Below, in pieces: positions 9,985 to 19,909 of a stretch of DNA of 27,185 nt. Under the pieces are notes generated by a model. It saw only the letters and a program-made list of their open reading frames with translations. It was not told the origin of the DNA and ran no database searches. The translations under genes were made by a program, and so were the position numbers. Position 1 is the first letter of the stretch. The number at the start of each line of letters is the position of its first letter. Source of the stretch: CAYYFX01 sp964571855 (GTDB lineage Bacteria; ARS69); the NCBI GenBank assembly GCA_964571855.1, contig CAZNDO010000031.1, forward strand, positions 1-27,185. The letters run 5' to 3'.

Positions 9985-10121
9985 GATCGCGCCTCCTCGG
10001 CCGGCCAGCTCGAGGATCGGGCACGAACCGTGGCCGCGGCCACACAGGGCAGACAGACCCAGGGGTCGCGGCGGGGATCCGGCCGGTGGCCGATCCGCGG
10101 GACCTAGCTGCGACAAGAGGA

Positions 10122-10150
10122 TCATTAGCGCCGAGTGCGGGACACGTCAA
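10122..10150 (-). promoter_or_regulatory. Candidate sigma70-like promoter for the secreted-protein operon
   Basis: On the minus strand, TTGACG (10150-10145) is followed by a 17-base spacer and TAATGA (10127-10122). This lies in the most AT-rich patch of the 252-base divergent gap between the metalloprotease gene and ctaA. The -35 is strong and the -10 poor. It would give an untranslated leader of about 130 bases before ATG 9984. Motif match only. Confidence 0.35.
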
Positions 10151-10236
10151 TGTTTTTCTGGCGAAAAGCTAATGAGGCTGGCCGCCGTAGTCCGCGTGGA
10201 GTAGGTATCGTCCGGCTACTACTGGGGGAGGGCATC

Positions 10237-11559
10237 ATGCTCCGCCACTCGGCAATCGGCACGGCAACCGTCCTCGCGTTCGGGACCGCGGTCGCCATGT
10301 GGACCGCCGGCTTCCTCGGCCGGATCCCGCAGGCCCCGCTGCCGGGGTACGTGCTGATCCCCGTGCTCGCCGCCCTGACCTTCGCGGGCGGGGCCCGCGC
10401 GGGACGCATCCCGGGCATGGGCGTCGGCGTCGGGGCGCTCACGGGGCTCCTCGCATCCGTCGTGAACCTGCTCGTGCTGGGCAGCGTGCTGCACGGCGCG
10501 CAGGATGCGGGGACCGCCGCGTACCTGGGCGTGGTCGCCACGCTGCCGGCGGGCGCGCTGCTCGGCGCGGCGGGCGCCGCGTTCGGCCGCCGGCTCGCGC
10601 CGAAGGAATTCGACGCCACGTCGGCGCTGGCCCGCGTGGCCGCCGCCGCCACGGTGGTGCTGGTGCTCGTGGGCGGGCTCGTGACCAGCCAGGACGCCGG
10701 GCTGGCCGTCGTGGACTGGCCGAACTCGTTCGGCTACCCCATGTTCCTCTTCCCGCTCGCGCGCATGGTCGGCGGCGTGTTCTACGAGCACGCGCACCGC
10801 CTGCTCGGCTCGCTCGTGGGGCTGGTCACGCTGGCGCTCGCGCTGCGGCTGCTGTTCGCGGATCCGCGCGCGTCGGTGAAGGCGGCCGGGCTCGGCGCGC
10901 TCGCGCTCGTCGTCCTGCAGGGGATCCTCGGCGGGCTGCGCGTCACCGGGCACTTCACGTGGAGCGACTCGGTGGAGGTCACGCGCCCGAACCTCACGCT
11001 GGCCATGGTCCACGGCGCCACGGGCCAGGTGTTCCTCGCGCTGCTGGCGGGGTTGGCGGCGGTCACGTCGCGGTCCTGGCGGGAGCTGCCGAGGCCGCAG
11101 GGGAATCCCGCGGACGCGTCCCTCGATCGCGGGCTCTCCCTCACCGTCATCGCGGCCCTGCTGGTGCAGCTCGCGCTGGGGCTCCGGCTGCGGCACCTGG
11201 GCGAGGGCCTGCTCATCCACATCACGTTCGCGGTCGCGGTGGTGGCGCTCGTGACCGTGGCGTCCGTGCGCATCGTGGCGCAGTACGAGCACCTGCCGCC
11301 CTTGCGGAAGTCCGGCGCGGCGCTGGTGGCGCACGCCATGACGCAGCTCGTGCTGGGCGGCGTGGCGTTCCTCGCGGTCTCGCGCGCGCGGGAGAGCGGG
11401 CCGCAGCTCTTCGACGTCCTCGCCGCCACGCTGCACCAGACCGTGGGCGCGCTGCTCCTCGCGAACGCCGTGCTCGTGGCGCTGTGGGTCCGCCGGCTCC
11501 TGCCTGCGGCGGCCCCGTCAACCGGCGCCGTGCCCGCCGCCGCGTCGGGTCGCCCGTGA
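10237..11559 (+). CDS. ctaA: Heme A synthase, COX15/CtaA family, with extra N-terminal membrane domain
   Basis: A 440-residue integral membrane enzyme that oxidises the C8 methyl of heme O to make heme A, the cofactor of the aa3-type oxidase encoded downstream. The family core starts near residue 130 and shows GGLVTSQDAGLAVVDWP, the EHAHR motif (184-188), LQGILGGLRV and the histidines MVHG (H259), LIHITF (H328) and LHQTVG (H400), which fit the four conserved heme-binding histidines of the family. The first ~125 residues are four additional hydrophobic segments; typical CtaA proteins are about 300-360 residues. I chose ATG 10237 because GGGGGAGG lies just upstream; an in-frame ATG at 10135 would add 34 polar residues in what looks like the promoter region. 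The stop overlaps the GTG of the ABC ATPase gene, indicating coupled translation. ctaB, which makes heme O, is not in the window. Confidence 0.92.
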   Translation: MLRHSAIGTATVLAFGTAVAMWTAGFLGRIPQAPLPGYVLIPVLAALTFAGGARAGRIPGMGVGVGALTGLLASVVNLLVLGSVLHGAQDAGTAAYLGVVATLPAGALLGAAGAAFGRRLAPKEFDATSALARVAAAATVVLVLVGGLVTSQDAGLAVVDWPNSFGYPMFLFPLARMVGGVFYEHAHRLLGSLVGLVTLALALRLLFADPRASVKAAGLGALALVVLQGILGGLRVTGHFTWSDSVEVTRPNLTLAMVHGATGQVFLALLAGLAAVTSRSWRELPRPQGNPADASLDRGLSLTVIAALLVQLALGLRLRHLGEGLLIHITFAVAVVALVTVASVRIVAQYEHLPPLRKSGAALVAHAMTQLVLGGVAFLAVSRARESGPQLFDVLAATLHQTVGALLLANAVLVALWVRRLLPAAAPSTGAVPAAASGRP

Positions 11560-12500
11560 CGCGGGCCGTCGAGGCGCACGCGCTCGGCCACCGCTACGGG
11601 AGCCGCACGGCGCTGGACGCCCTGGACCTCGCCGTGCCCCGTGGCACCCTCACGGCGCTCCTGGGCCCGAACGGCAGCGGCAAGAGCACGCTCTTCCGCA
11701 TCCTCGCCACGCTGTTGCGCCCCGCGTCCGGCCGCGCGCTCGTGGACGGCCACGACGTGGTCCGCGCGCCGGATGCCGTGCGGCGCGCGCTGGGCGTGGC
11801 GTTCCAGGCGCCGAGCCTGGACGACCGGCTGGGCGTGCGCGAGAACCTCGTCCACCAGGGGCATCTCTACGGCCTGCGCGGGCGGACGCTGCGCGAGCGT
11901 GTGGCCGCCGCGCTCGAGGCGGACGGCCTGACCGCGCGCGCCGGCGATCGCGTGGGCACGCTGTCCGGCGGGCTGCGCCGTCGCGTGGATCTCGCGCGCG
12001 CGCTGCTGCACCGGCCGCGCGTGCTGCTGCTGGACGAGCCCACAGCCGGGCTGGATCCCGCCGCGCGCCGCGACCTCTTCGACCGCCTCCGCCGGTACCG
12101 CACCGCGGAGGGCGGCACGTGCTTCCTCACCACGCACCTCCTGGAGGAGGCCTCCGGCTGCGACCGGGTGATCTTCCTGGACCGCGGGCGCTGCGTGGCG
12201 GAAGGCGCGCCGGATGCGCTGGTGCGCGACGTGGGCGCCGATGTGGTCGTGCTGCGCGGGGACGAGCCCGCGGAGTTGGCCCGCGCGCTGAACGAGCGCT
12301 TCGGCTTCGCCGCGCAGGTGGCGGACGGGGCGGTCCGACTGGAGACCGAGCGCGGCGCGGAGCGCCTCCCCGAGATCCTGTCCGCGTTCCCCGGCCGCGT
12401 GCAGGCGGCCACGGTGGCGCGCCCGGACCTGGCGGACGTCTTCTTCCACAAGACGGGTCACGCGTTCGCCGACGCGGACGGCGCCCCGGAGGCCGCGTGA
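11556..12500 (+). CDS. ABC transporter ATP-binding protein (ABC-2/DrrA-NatA-like)
   Basis: A 314-residue cytoplasmic ATPase. Walker A GPNGSGKST is at about 38-46, the Q-loop region at GVAFQAPSLDDRLGVRENL, the signature LSGGLRRR at about 136, Walker B VLLLDEPTAGLD at about 157 and the H-loop TTH at about 192. A C-terminal ~90-residue domain ends PDLADVFFHKTGH, as in DrrA/CcmA-type exporters. The GTG start overlaps the ctaA stop, and its own stop shares one base with the ATG of the permease, so the three genes are translated as a block. The substrate cannot be told from sequence. The location between heme A synthase and the oxidase operon suggests a role in oxidase biogenesis, such as heme or copper handling, but this is inference. 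Confidence 0.9.
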   Translation: MTRAVEAHALGHRYGSRTALDALDLAVPRGTLTALLGPNGSGKSTLFRILATLLRPASGRALVDGHDVVRAPDAVRRALGVAFQAPSLDDRLGVRENLVHQGHLYGLRGRTLRERVAAALEADGLTARAGDRVGTLSGGLRRRVDLARALLHRPRVLLLDEPTAGLDPAARRDLFDRLRRYRTAEGGTCFLTTHLLEEASGCDRVIFLDRGRCVAEGAPDALVRDVGADVVVLRGDEPAELARALNERFGFAAQVADGAVRLETERGAERLPEILSAFPGRVQAATVARPDLADVFFHKTGHAFADADGAPEAA

Positions 12501-13279
12501 TGGACGGGTTGCTCTCGCGGTTCCTCGTTCCCGTGGGCACGCTGCTCGTGCGCGAGCTCGTGCGCTTCGTGCGCGCGCGCTCCCGGCTCGTGGGGTCGAT
12601 CGGGACCCCGCTCCTCTTCTGGCTGCTGTTCGGGTTCGGGTTCGCGGGATCGCTGCGCGCCGGGGCGGACGGGCAGCACTCGCTCGTGTGGTTCTTCCCC
12701 GGCAGCGTGGGGCTGCTGCTCGTGTTCGCGTCCGTGCTCTCCAGCATCTCCCTCATCGAGGACCGGCACGAGGGGTTCCTGCAGTCGGTGCTCGTGGCGC
12801 CGGTGCCGCGGGCGGCGCTCGTGCTGGGGAAGGTGCTCGGCGGCGCGATCGTGGCGTTCCTGCAGGCGGCGCTCCTCCTGGCCGTGGCCGCCGCCGCGCG
12901 CGTGCCCTTCCCGGGCGCGTCCTGGGGCGAGGTGGCGGGAGCGCTGGCGGTCCTGGCCGTGGGGCTCACGGCCTTCGGCTTCTGCTTCGCCTGGGTGGTG
13001 GACTCGGTGGCGGGCTTCCACGGCGTGATGAACCTCGTGCTGCTCCCGCTGTGGCTGCTTTCCGGCGCGCTGTTCCCGGCGGACGGCGCCCCGGCCCTGC
13101 TGCGCGCCGCCGCGGCGGTCAACCCGCTGGCCTACGGGCTCGCGCTCCTGCGCCACGGTCTGGGGGTGGCCGCCCCGGGCTCCCCCGGCCCGGCCGTCGC
13201 GTGGATGGTCCTCGTGGGCTTCGCGGGCGTCTGCACCCTCGTGGCCGTGTTCCTCGTGTCCCGCCCGCGGAGCGCATGA
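12500..13279 (+). CDS. ABC-2 type transporter permease
   Basis: A 259-residue membrane protein with about six hydrophobic helices. It contains the ABC-2 family signature region (SLIEDRHEGFLQSVLVAPVPR, then LVLGKVLGGAIVAFLQAALLL) and the late segment LLPLWLLSGALFPADGAP followed by VNPLAYGLALLRHGL, which is typical of DrrB/NatB-type permeases. It pairs with the ATPase gene just upstream (TGATG overlap). It is the last gene of the ctaA block and is followed by a 191-base gap before the act operon. Substrate unknown. Confidence 0.9.
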   Translation: MDGLLSRFLVPVGTLLVRELVRFVRARSRLVGSIGTPLLFWLLFGFGFAGSLRAGADGQHSLVWFFPGSVGLLLVFASVLSSISLIEDRHEGFLQSVLVAPVPRAALVLGKVLGGAIVAFLQAALLLAVAAAARVPFPGASWGEVAGALAVLAVGLTAFGFCFAWVVDSVAGFHGVMNLVLLPLWLLSGALFPADGAPALLRAAAAVNPLAYGLALLRHGLGVAAPGSPGPAVAWMVLVGFAGVCTLVAVFLVSRPRSA

Positions 13280-13308
13280 CCGTTCCCCGACGGAACGTGA
13301 ATTCCTGC

Positions 13309-13337
13309 TTGCGCCTTCGGTCACAAGCCGATACCTT
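13309..13337 (+). promoter_or_regulatory. Candidate promoter of the act-cox operon
   Basis: TTGCGC (13309-13314), a 17-base spacer and TACCTT (13332-13337) lie in the 191-base gap before actA. The match is partial: TTG in the -35 and TA...T in the -10. This is the only intergenic region upstream of a 13.7-kb run of tightly packed genes, so a promoter is expected here. The leader to actA would be about 125 bases. Confidence 0.3.
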
Positions 13338-13470
13338 GCCCCCCGATTTACGCGTGCTCGACCCCGTCGCCCGTTTCCGTATGCCGCATCCGAGGTAGAC
13401 GGGTTTCTGTCGTCCGCCGTCCCGGTTTCGCGTCCCCCGCGGGCCCGGGCGGCCGTGATGAGGAGACCTC

Positions 13471-14145
13471 TTGTCGCAGGATCCATCCCCTTCGTCCCGT
13501 CGCCCCCCGTTCCCCGCCTGGCTCGATCGAACGATCAAGGTCGGAGGGATCCTCGCGGGGCTCGGCGCGCTCTACACCGTGGGGATGCTGTATTACGGCA
13601 TCCACCCGCAGGCCATGGACATCGGCTACCAGCCGGTGCAGCCCGTCCCGTACAGCCACGCCGTCCACGTGGGGCAGCTCGGCATGGACTGCCGGTACTG
13701 CCACAACACGGTGGAGGAGTCCGCATTCGCGTCGGTGCCGCCCACCCAGACCTGCATGAACTGCCATAACGCGGTGCAGCCGGCCAGCACGAAGCTGGAG
13801 CCGGTGCGCGAGAGCTACGCGTCCGGCATGCCGGTGGAGTGGATCCGCGTGCACGACCTGCCGGACTTCGTCTACTTCAACCACAGCGCGCACGTCACGC
13901 GCGGCGTGGGGTGCGTGGAGTGCCACGGCCGCGTGGACCGCATGGAAGAGGTGTACTGGTCGGAGCCGTTGAGCATGGCGTGGTGCCTGCAGTGCCATCG
14001 CGATCCGGACGCGCGGCTGCGCCCCGTGGAAGAGGTCACGAACATGGAGTGGAAGGCCCCCGAGGACCCGGCCGTGTTCGGCGCGAAGCTCCGCGCGGCG
14101 AAGGACATCAACCCCCCGACGGACTGCTCCGCATGTCATCGGTAG
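13471..14145 (+). CDS. actA: Alternative complex III subunit ActA, pentaheme cytochrome c
   Basis: A 224-residue periplasmic multiheme cytochrome that takes electrons within alternative complex III and hands them on towards the terminal oxidase. An N-terminal membrane anchor (about 22-42, VGGILAGLGALYTVGMLYYG) is followed by five CXXCH heme c sites at C74, C95, C148, C172 and C219, the count known for ActA. Isolated His residues (YSHAVH, NHSAHV) are likely distal ligands. The start is TTG at 13471 with AGGAG at 13461-13465, a rarer codon but the only start with a good ribosome site and with the anchor intact. It overlaps actB by 13 bases. First gene of the respiratory operon. Confidence 0.93.
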   Translation: MSQDPSPSSRRPPFPAWLDRTIKVGGILAGLGALYTVGMLYYGIHPQAMDIGYQPVQPVPYSHAVHVGQLGMDCRYCHNTVEESAFASVPPTQTCMNCHNAVQPASTKLEPVRESYASGMPVEWIRVHDLPDFVYFNHSAHVTRGVGCVECHGRVDRMEEVYWSEPLSMAWCLQCHRDPDARLRPVEEVTNMEWKAPEDPAVFGAKLRAAKDINPPTDCSACHR

Positions 14146-17100
14146 ACGGAACCGTTCGCACGCACTGGCGCAGCCTGGACGAGCGCGCCGGCACCGCGGA
14201 GACGCGGGCCATCGCGCACCGCGAGTTCCTCGAGGAGCTCCCGGTGGAGGTGCCCTCGGCCACGCGCCGCCGCTTCCTGCAGCTCGCGGGCGCGTCCATG
14301 GCGCTGTTCGGCGCGGCCGGGTGCACGAACCCGTCGTGGCCGCGGTGGCCGGTGGCGAAGATCCTGCCGTACACGTCCCGGCCCGAGGGCATGGTGGACG
14401 GCACGCCGGTGTTCTTCGCCACGGCGCTGGATCTCGGCGGGGTGGCGCGGCCCGTCCTCGCGAAGAGCTACGACGGGCGGCCCATCAAGATCGAGGGCAA
14501 CCCCGAGCACCCGATGAGCCGCGGCCGAGCGGACCTGCAGGCGCAGGCCGCCATCCTCGCGCCGTACGACCCGGACCGCAGCACCGGCCCCGCGCGCTTC
14601 GCGGACGGCGTTGCCGCCCAGGCCACGTGGGACGAGTTCGCCGCGGACTTCGGCGGCGTGGTGGCGTCGCTGCGCGCGGCCGGCGGGCGCGGCCTGCGCG
14701 TGCTCGCGGAGCCGTCGGCCTCCCTGCCGCTCGCGGCGCTCGCGGCGCGCCTGGCCGCGGAGCTGCCGGAGGCGCGCTGGCACGAGTGGTCCCCGCTCTC
14801 GCGGGACAACGCGCGCGAGGGCGCCCGCCTGGCGTTCGGCCGGCCCCTGCGCGCGCGCTACCGGCTGGAGCAGGCGGACGTGATCGTCTCGCTGGACGAC
14901 GACTTCCTGATGGACCACCCCGCCGCGGTGCCGTACGCGCGCGACTTCGCGCGGCGCCGGGACGCGGACGGCGACATGTGCCGGCTGTGGGCGGTGGAAA
15001 GCCAGATCTCCATCACGGGCAGCAACGCGGACCGACGCCTGCCGGTGCGCGCGGCGGACGTTCCCGCGGTGGCGGCTGCGCTCGCGGCGGCGCTGACCGC
15101 GGAGGGCGTGTCCCTGCCCACGGACGCGGCACTCGTCGCGAAGGATGCCGCGGATCCCGCGGTGCGGGAGTTCGTGCGGGCCGCCGCGAAGGACCTGGCG
15201 GCGCACGCCGGCCACGGGCTCGTGGCGGTCGGCGCCGCGCAGCCGCCCGCCGTGCACGCGCTGGCGGCCGCGCTGAACGCGGCGCTCGGCAACGCGGGCC
15301 GCACGGTGGACTGGGCGGCGGAGCCGGACGCGGCGCGCGCGCCGCACGCGGAGTCGATCCGCGAGCTGGCGACGGCGATGAGCACAGGACGCGTGGAGGC
15401 GCTCCTCATCCTGGGCGGCAACCCGGCCTACGACGCGCCGGCGGACTGCGACTTCGCGGCCGCGCTGGCGAAGGTGAAGCACACGGCGCACCTCGCGTCG
15501 CACCGCGACGAGACCTCCCGCCTCTGCGCGTGGCACGTGCCGCTCGCGCACGCGCTGGAGTCGTGGGACGCGGGCCTCGCGTGGGACGGCACGTTCACGA
15601 TCACGCAGCCGCTCATCGTCCCCGTCTTCGGCGCGAAGAGCGCGGCGGAGACGCTGGCCCTGGTGCTGGACGGCGGGAACGCGGCCACCGGCGAGGCGAT
15701 GGCGCGCCAGGCCTTCGGCGCGCGCGTCGGGGGCGGCGACGCCGCGTGGCGCAAGGCCGTGCACGACGGCTTCGCGGCCGGCTCGGACGACGCCGGGGAG
15801 GTCCCCGCGATCGGGTCCGGCTGGGCTCGCCCGGCGGACTTCGCCCCCGCCGCGGACGGCATCGAGGTGGTCTTCCGCGGGGACCTGAAGATCGGCGACG
15901 GCCGCTTCGCGAACCTGTCCTGGCTGCAGGAACTGCCCGATCCCATGACGAAGCTCACCTGGGACAACGCGGCGCTCGTGGCGCCGGCCACGGCCGCGGA
16001 GCTGGGCGTGAAGCCGGGCGACCTGCTGCGGATCACGCGCGGCGCGCGCACGCTCACCATCCCCGCGTACCTCATGCCCGGCCAGGCGGCGCGCTCGCTC
16101 ACGATCGCGCTCGGCTGGGGGCGGCCGCACGCGGGCACGGTGGCGCGGCGGGACTCGAACGGGCACGGCGGCGGCTTCGACGCGTACGTCGTCCGCACCA
16201 CGGACGCCCTGTGGGCGGCCACGGACGCGAAGGTGGAGAAGGCCGGCGGTTCGTACGCGCTGGCCACCACGCAGCACCACCACCTCGTGGCCGGCGTGGA
16301 GAACGCGAAGTCCATCGGCGGCCAGGCGGAGCGCCTGCCGTGGCTGGTCCGCGAGGCGGACCTGCCGCACTACCGCGAGCACCCGGAGTTCGCGCAGCAC
16401 GTGGTGCACCACCCGCCGCTGAAGTCGTTGTGGGCGGAGCCGGCGCTCACGTCGGAGCACCAGTGGGGCATGTCCATCGACCTCACGAACTGCACGGGGT
16501 GCAGCGCGTGCGTGGTGGCGTGCCAGGCGGAGAACAACATCGCGGTCGTGGGCAAGAGCGAGGTGCAACGCGGCCGCGAGATGCACTGGATCCGGATCGA
16601 CCGGTACTTCACGGGCGACCCGGCGAGCCCGCAGGTGGCGCACCAGCCGGTGCCGTGCATGCAGTGCGAGAACGCGCCGTGCGAGCAGGTCTGCCCGGTG
16701 GCGGCCACCATGCACAGCTCCGACGGCCTGAACGACATGATCTACAACCGCTGCGTGGGCACCCGGTACTGCTCCAACAACTGCCCGTACAAGGTGCGGC
16801 GGTTCAACTGGTTCAACAACATCGCCGACCAGCCGGAGATCCTCGCCATGCAGCGCAACCCGGACGTCACCGTCCGCGCGCGCGGCGTGATGGAGAAGTG
16901 CACGTACTGCGTGCAGCGGATCAAGGCGGTCACGATCCCGGCGCGCAACGAGGGCCGGACGGTGAAGGACGGCGAGATCGTGCCGGCCTGCGCGCAGACC
17001 TGCCCCACCGACGCCATCGTGTTCGGGAACCTGAAGGACCCGGACAGCCGCATCCGCCGGATGCACGAGCACGCGCGTTCCTACTCCATGCTGGCGGAGC

Positions 17101-17221
17101 TGAACGTGCGCCCGCGCACCCGGTACCTGGCCAAGATCCGGAACCCGGACGGCGCCGCGCATGCGGCGGCGGGGGGACACGGCGCCCACGCGGCCGAGCC
17201 GCACGCCACGGAGCACGGTGC

Positions 17222-17225
<4 letters not shown>
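14133..17225 (+). CDS. actB: Alternative complex III subunit ActB (MopB-like domain + iron-sulfur domain)
   Basis: A 1030-residue periplasmic subunit. An RRRFLQLAGASMALFGAAGC segment (45-64) is a twin-arginine export signal followed by a Cys in a lipobox-like place. Residues ~80-770 are a molybdopterin-oxidoreductase-like fold, which in this complex carries no molybdenum. The C-terminal ~250 residues form a ferredoxin-type domain with four Cys clusters: NCTGCSACVVAC (~787), CMQCENAPCEQVCP (~842), CVGTRYCSNNCPYK (~874), and CTYC (~923) with CAQTCPTDA (~953). This fits the three [4Fe-4S] plus one [3Fe-4S] set known from the complex. The protein ends in an Ala/Gly/His-rich tail (~1007-1030). The start overlaps actA and the stop overlaps actC (ATGA). 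Confidence 0.95.
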
Positions 17226-18663
<1,438 letters not shown>

Positions 18664-18667
<4 letters not shown>

Positions 18668-19227
18668 GCGGCGGCGCCACGGTCCACGCCCCCGCGGGCA
18701 AGACGCTGGCCGGGCTCCTGGTGGAGTTCGAGACGCCCGCGGCCGTCCTGGAGGCGGCCCGCCGGGTCCGGGACGCGGGCTACACGAAGTGGGACGCGCA
18801 CACGCCCTTCCCGGTCCACGGCATGGACAGCGCCATGGGGCTGCGCTCCACGCGGCTGCCCTGGATCGTGATGTTCGGCGGCACCACCGGCTGCCTCACG
18901 GGCCTGGCGCTGCAGTGGTGGACGAACGCGGTGAACTACCCGTTCAACATCTCGGGCAAGCCCTTCTGGAGCATCCCGGCGAACATCCCGGTCACGTTCG
19001 AGCTCACCGTGCTGTTCAGCGCGTTCGCGGCGTTCCTGAGCATGCTCATCCTGAACGGGCTGCCGCAGCTGCACCACCCCGTGTTCTCGAGCGAGCGGTT
19101 CCGCCGCGCCACGCAGGACCGGTTCTTCCTGAGCATCGAGGCCGCGGATCCGCAGTTCCACGAGACGCGGACCACCGAGTTCGTGCGCACGCTCGGCGGC
19201 CTCGGCGTCGAGCGGCTGGAGGTCTGA
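18664..19227 (+). CDS. actD: Alternative complex III subunit ActD (DUF3341)
   Basis: A 187-residue protein of the DUF3341 family, an accessory membrane subunit of alternative complex III. The N-terminal ~55 residues form a soluble domain (LLVEFETPAAVLEAARRVRDAGY, WDAHTPFPVHGMDSAMGL). Two membrane helices follow (LPWIVMFGGTTGCLTGLALQWW and VTFELTVLFSAFAAFLSMLILN) with the family segment NYPFNISGKPFWSIPANIPVTFE between them. A short soluble tail ends the protein. The start overlaps the actC stop (ATGA) and actE begins three bases after its stop. Confidence 0.93.
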
Positions 19228-19230
19228 CGG

Positions 19231-19899
19231 ATGCCCCGCTGGCTCGTTCCCGGGTTCGTGCTGCTCGTCCTGGCCTCGTTCATCCCGGCGGCCATGATCG
19301 CGCGGGCGCGCCACACGCACTCCACCACCCCGCGCATCAACATCATCCCGGACATGGACGCGCAGGCGAAGTACCTGCCGCAGACCGAGAACGCCATGTT
19401 CGCGGACGGCCGTGCCATGCGCGGCTGGCCGGAGGGCACGGTGGCCCGCGGGCGCCTCGCGGCGGACGGCGTGTTCTTCGCCGGTCGCGAGGGCGAGGAG
19501 TGGGTGGCGCACGTTCCGGCGTCGGCCGCGGAGAAATTCGGCTCCTGGGAGGGCCTGATGGAGCGCGGGCACAAGCGCTTCGAGATCTACTGCGCGCCGT
19601 GCCACGGCACCGCCGGCTACGGCGACGGGATGGTCTCCCGCCGCGCCGTGCAGCTGGCCGAGCAGGGGCTCGCGAACTGGACGCCGCCGTCCTCCCTGCA
19701 CGACGACCTCGTGCGGAGCCGGCCGGACGGCCACCTCTTCAACACGATCACGAACGGCATCCGGACCATGCCGGCGTACGGGCCGCAGATCGCGCCGGAG
19801 GATCGCTGGGCCATCGTGGCGTACGTGCGGGCCCTGCAGCGCAGCCAGCGGGCGTCGCTCGCCGACGTGCCGCCGGACGCGCGGGCCTCGCTCCAGTAG
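19231..19899 (+). CDS. actE: Alternative complex III subunit ActE, monoheme cytochrome c
   Basis: A 222-residue membrane-anchored periplasmic cytochrome. The N-terminal hydrophobic segment (about 4-24) is an uncleaved anchor or signal; no lipobox Cys is present. One heme site, CAPCH, lies at 121-125, with the likely axial methionine in RTMPAYG (M180). The region before the heme (MFADGRAMRGWPEGTVARG) is the extension typical of ActE. It probably relays electrons from the ActA/ActB side to the oxidase's own cytochrome c domain (CoxB). Its position between actD and actF is the standard order. Confidence 0.93.
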   Translation: MPRWLVPGFVLLVLASFIPAAMIARARHTHSTTPRINIIPDMDAQAKYLPQTENAMFADGRAMRGWPEGTVARGRLAADGVFFAGREGEEWVAHVPASAAEKFGSWEGLMERGHKRFEIYCAPCHGTAGYGDGMVSRRAVQLAEQGLANWTPPSSLHDDLVRSRPDGHLFNTITNGIRTMPAYGPQIAPEDRWAIVAYVRALQRSQRASLADVPPDARASLQ

Positions 19900-19909
19900 C
19901 GGAGGGAAC

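Noticed and set aside
10152..10167. TTTTC-TGGC-GAAAA inverted repeat in the divergent gap
   Set aside because: A five-base stem with no partner copies; not enough to call an operator.
10135..10236. ATG 10135 as the start of ctaA
   Set aside because: It has no Shine-Dalgarno and adds 34 polar residues across the AT-rich promoter-like patch; ATG 10237 has GGGGGAGG and begins the first helix.
13281..13297. CGTTCC-N5-GGAACG inverted repeat just after the ABC permease stop
   Set aside because: A six-base stem without a T tract is too weak to call a terminator or operator, though it lies in a plausible place between the ctaA block and the act operon.
14136..17216. 1026-residue minus-strand frame opposite actB
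   Set aside because: Arg/Val/His-rich shadow of actB; the actB frame has a Tat signal and all iron-sulfur cysteines.
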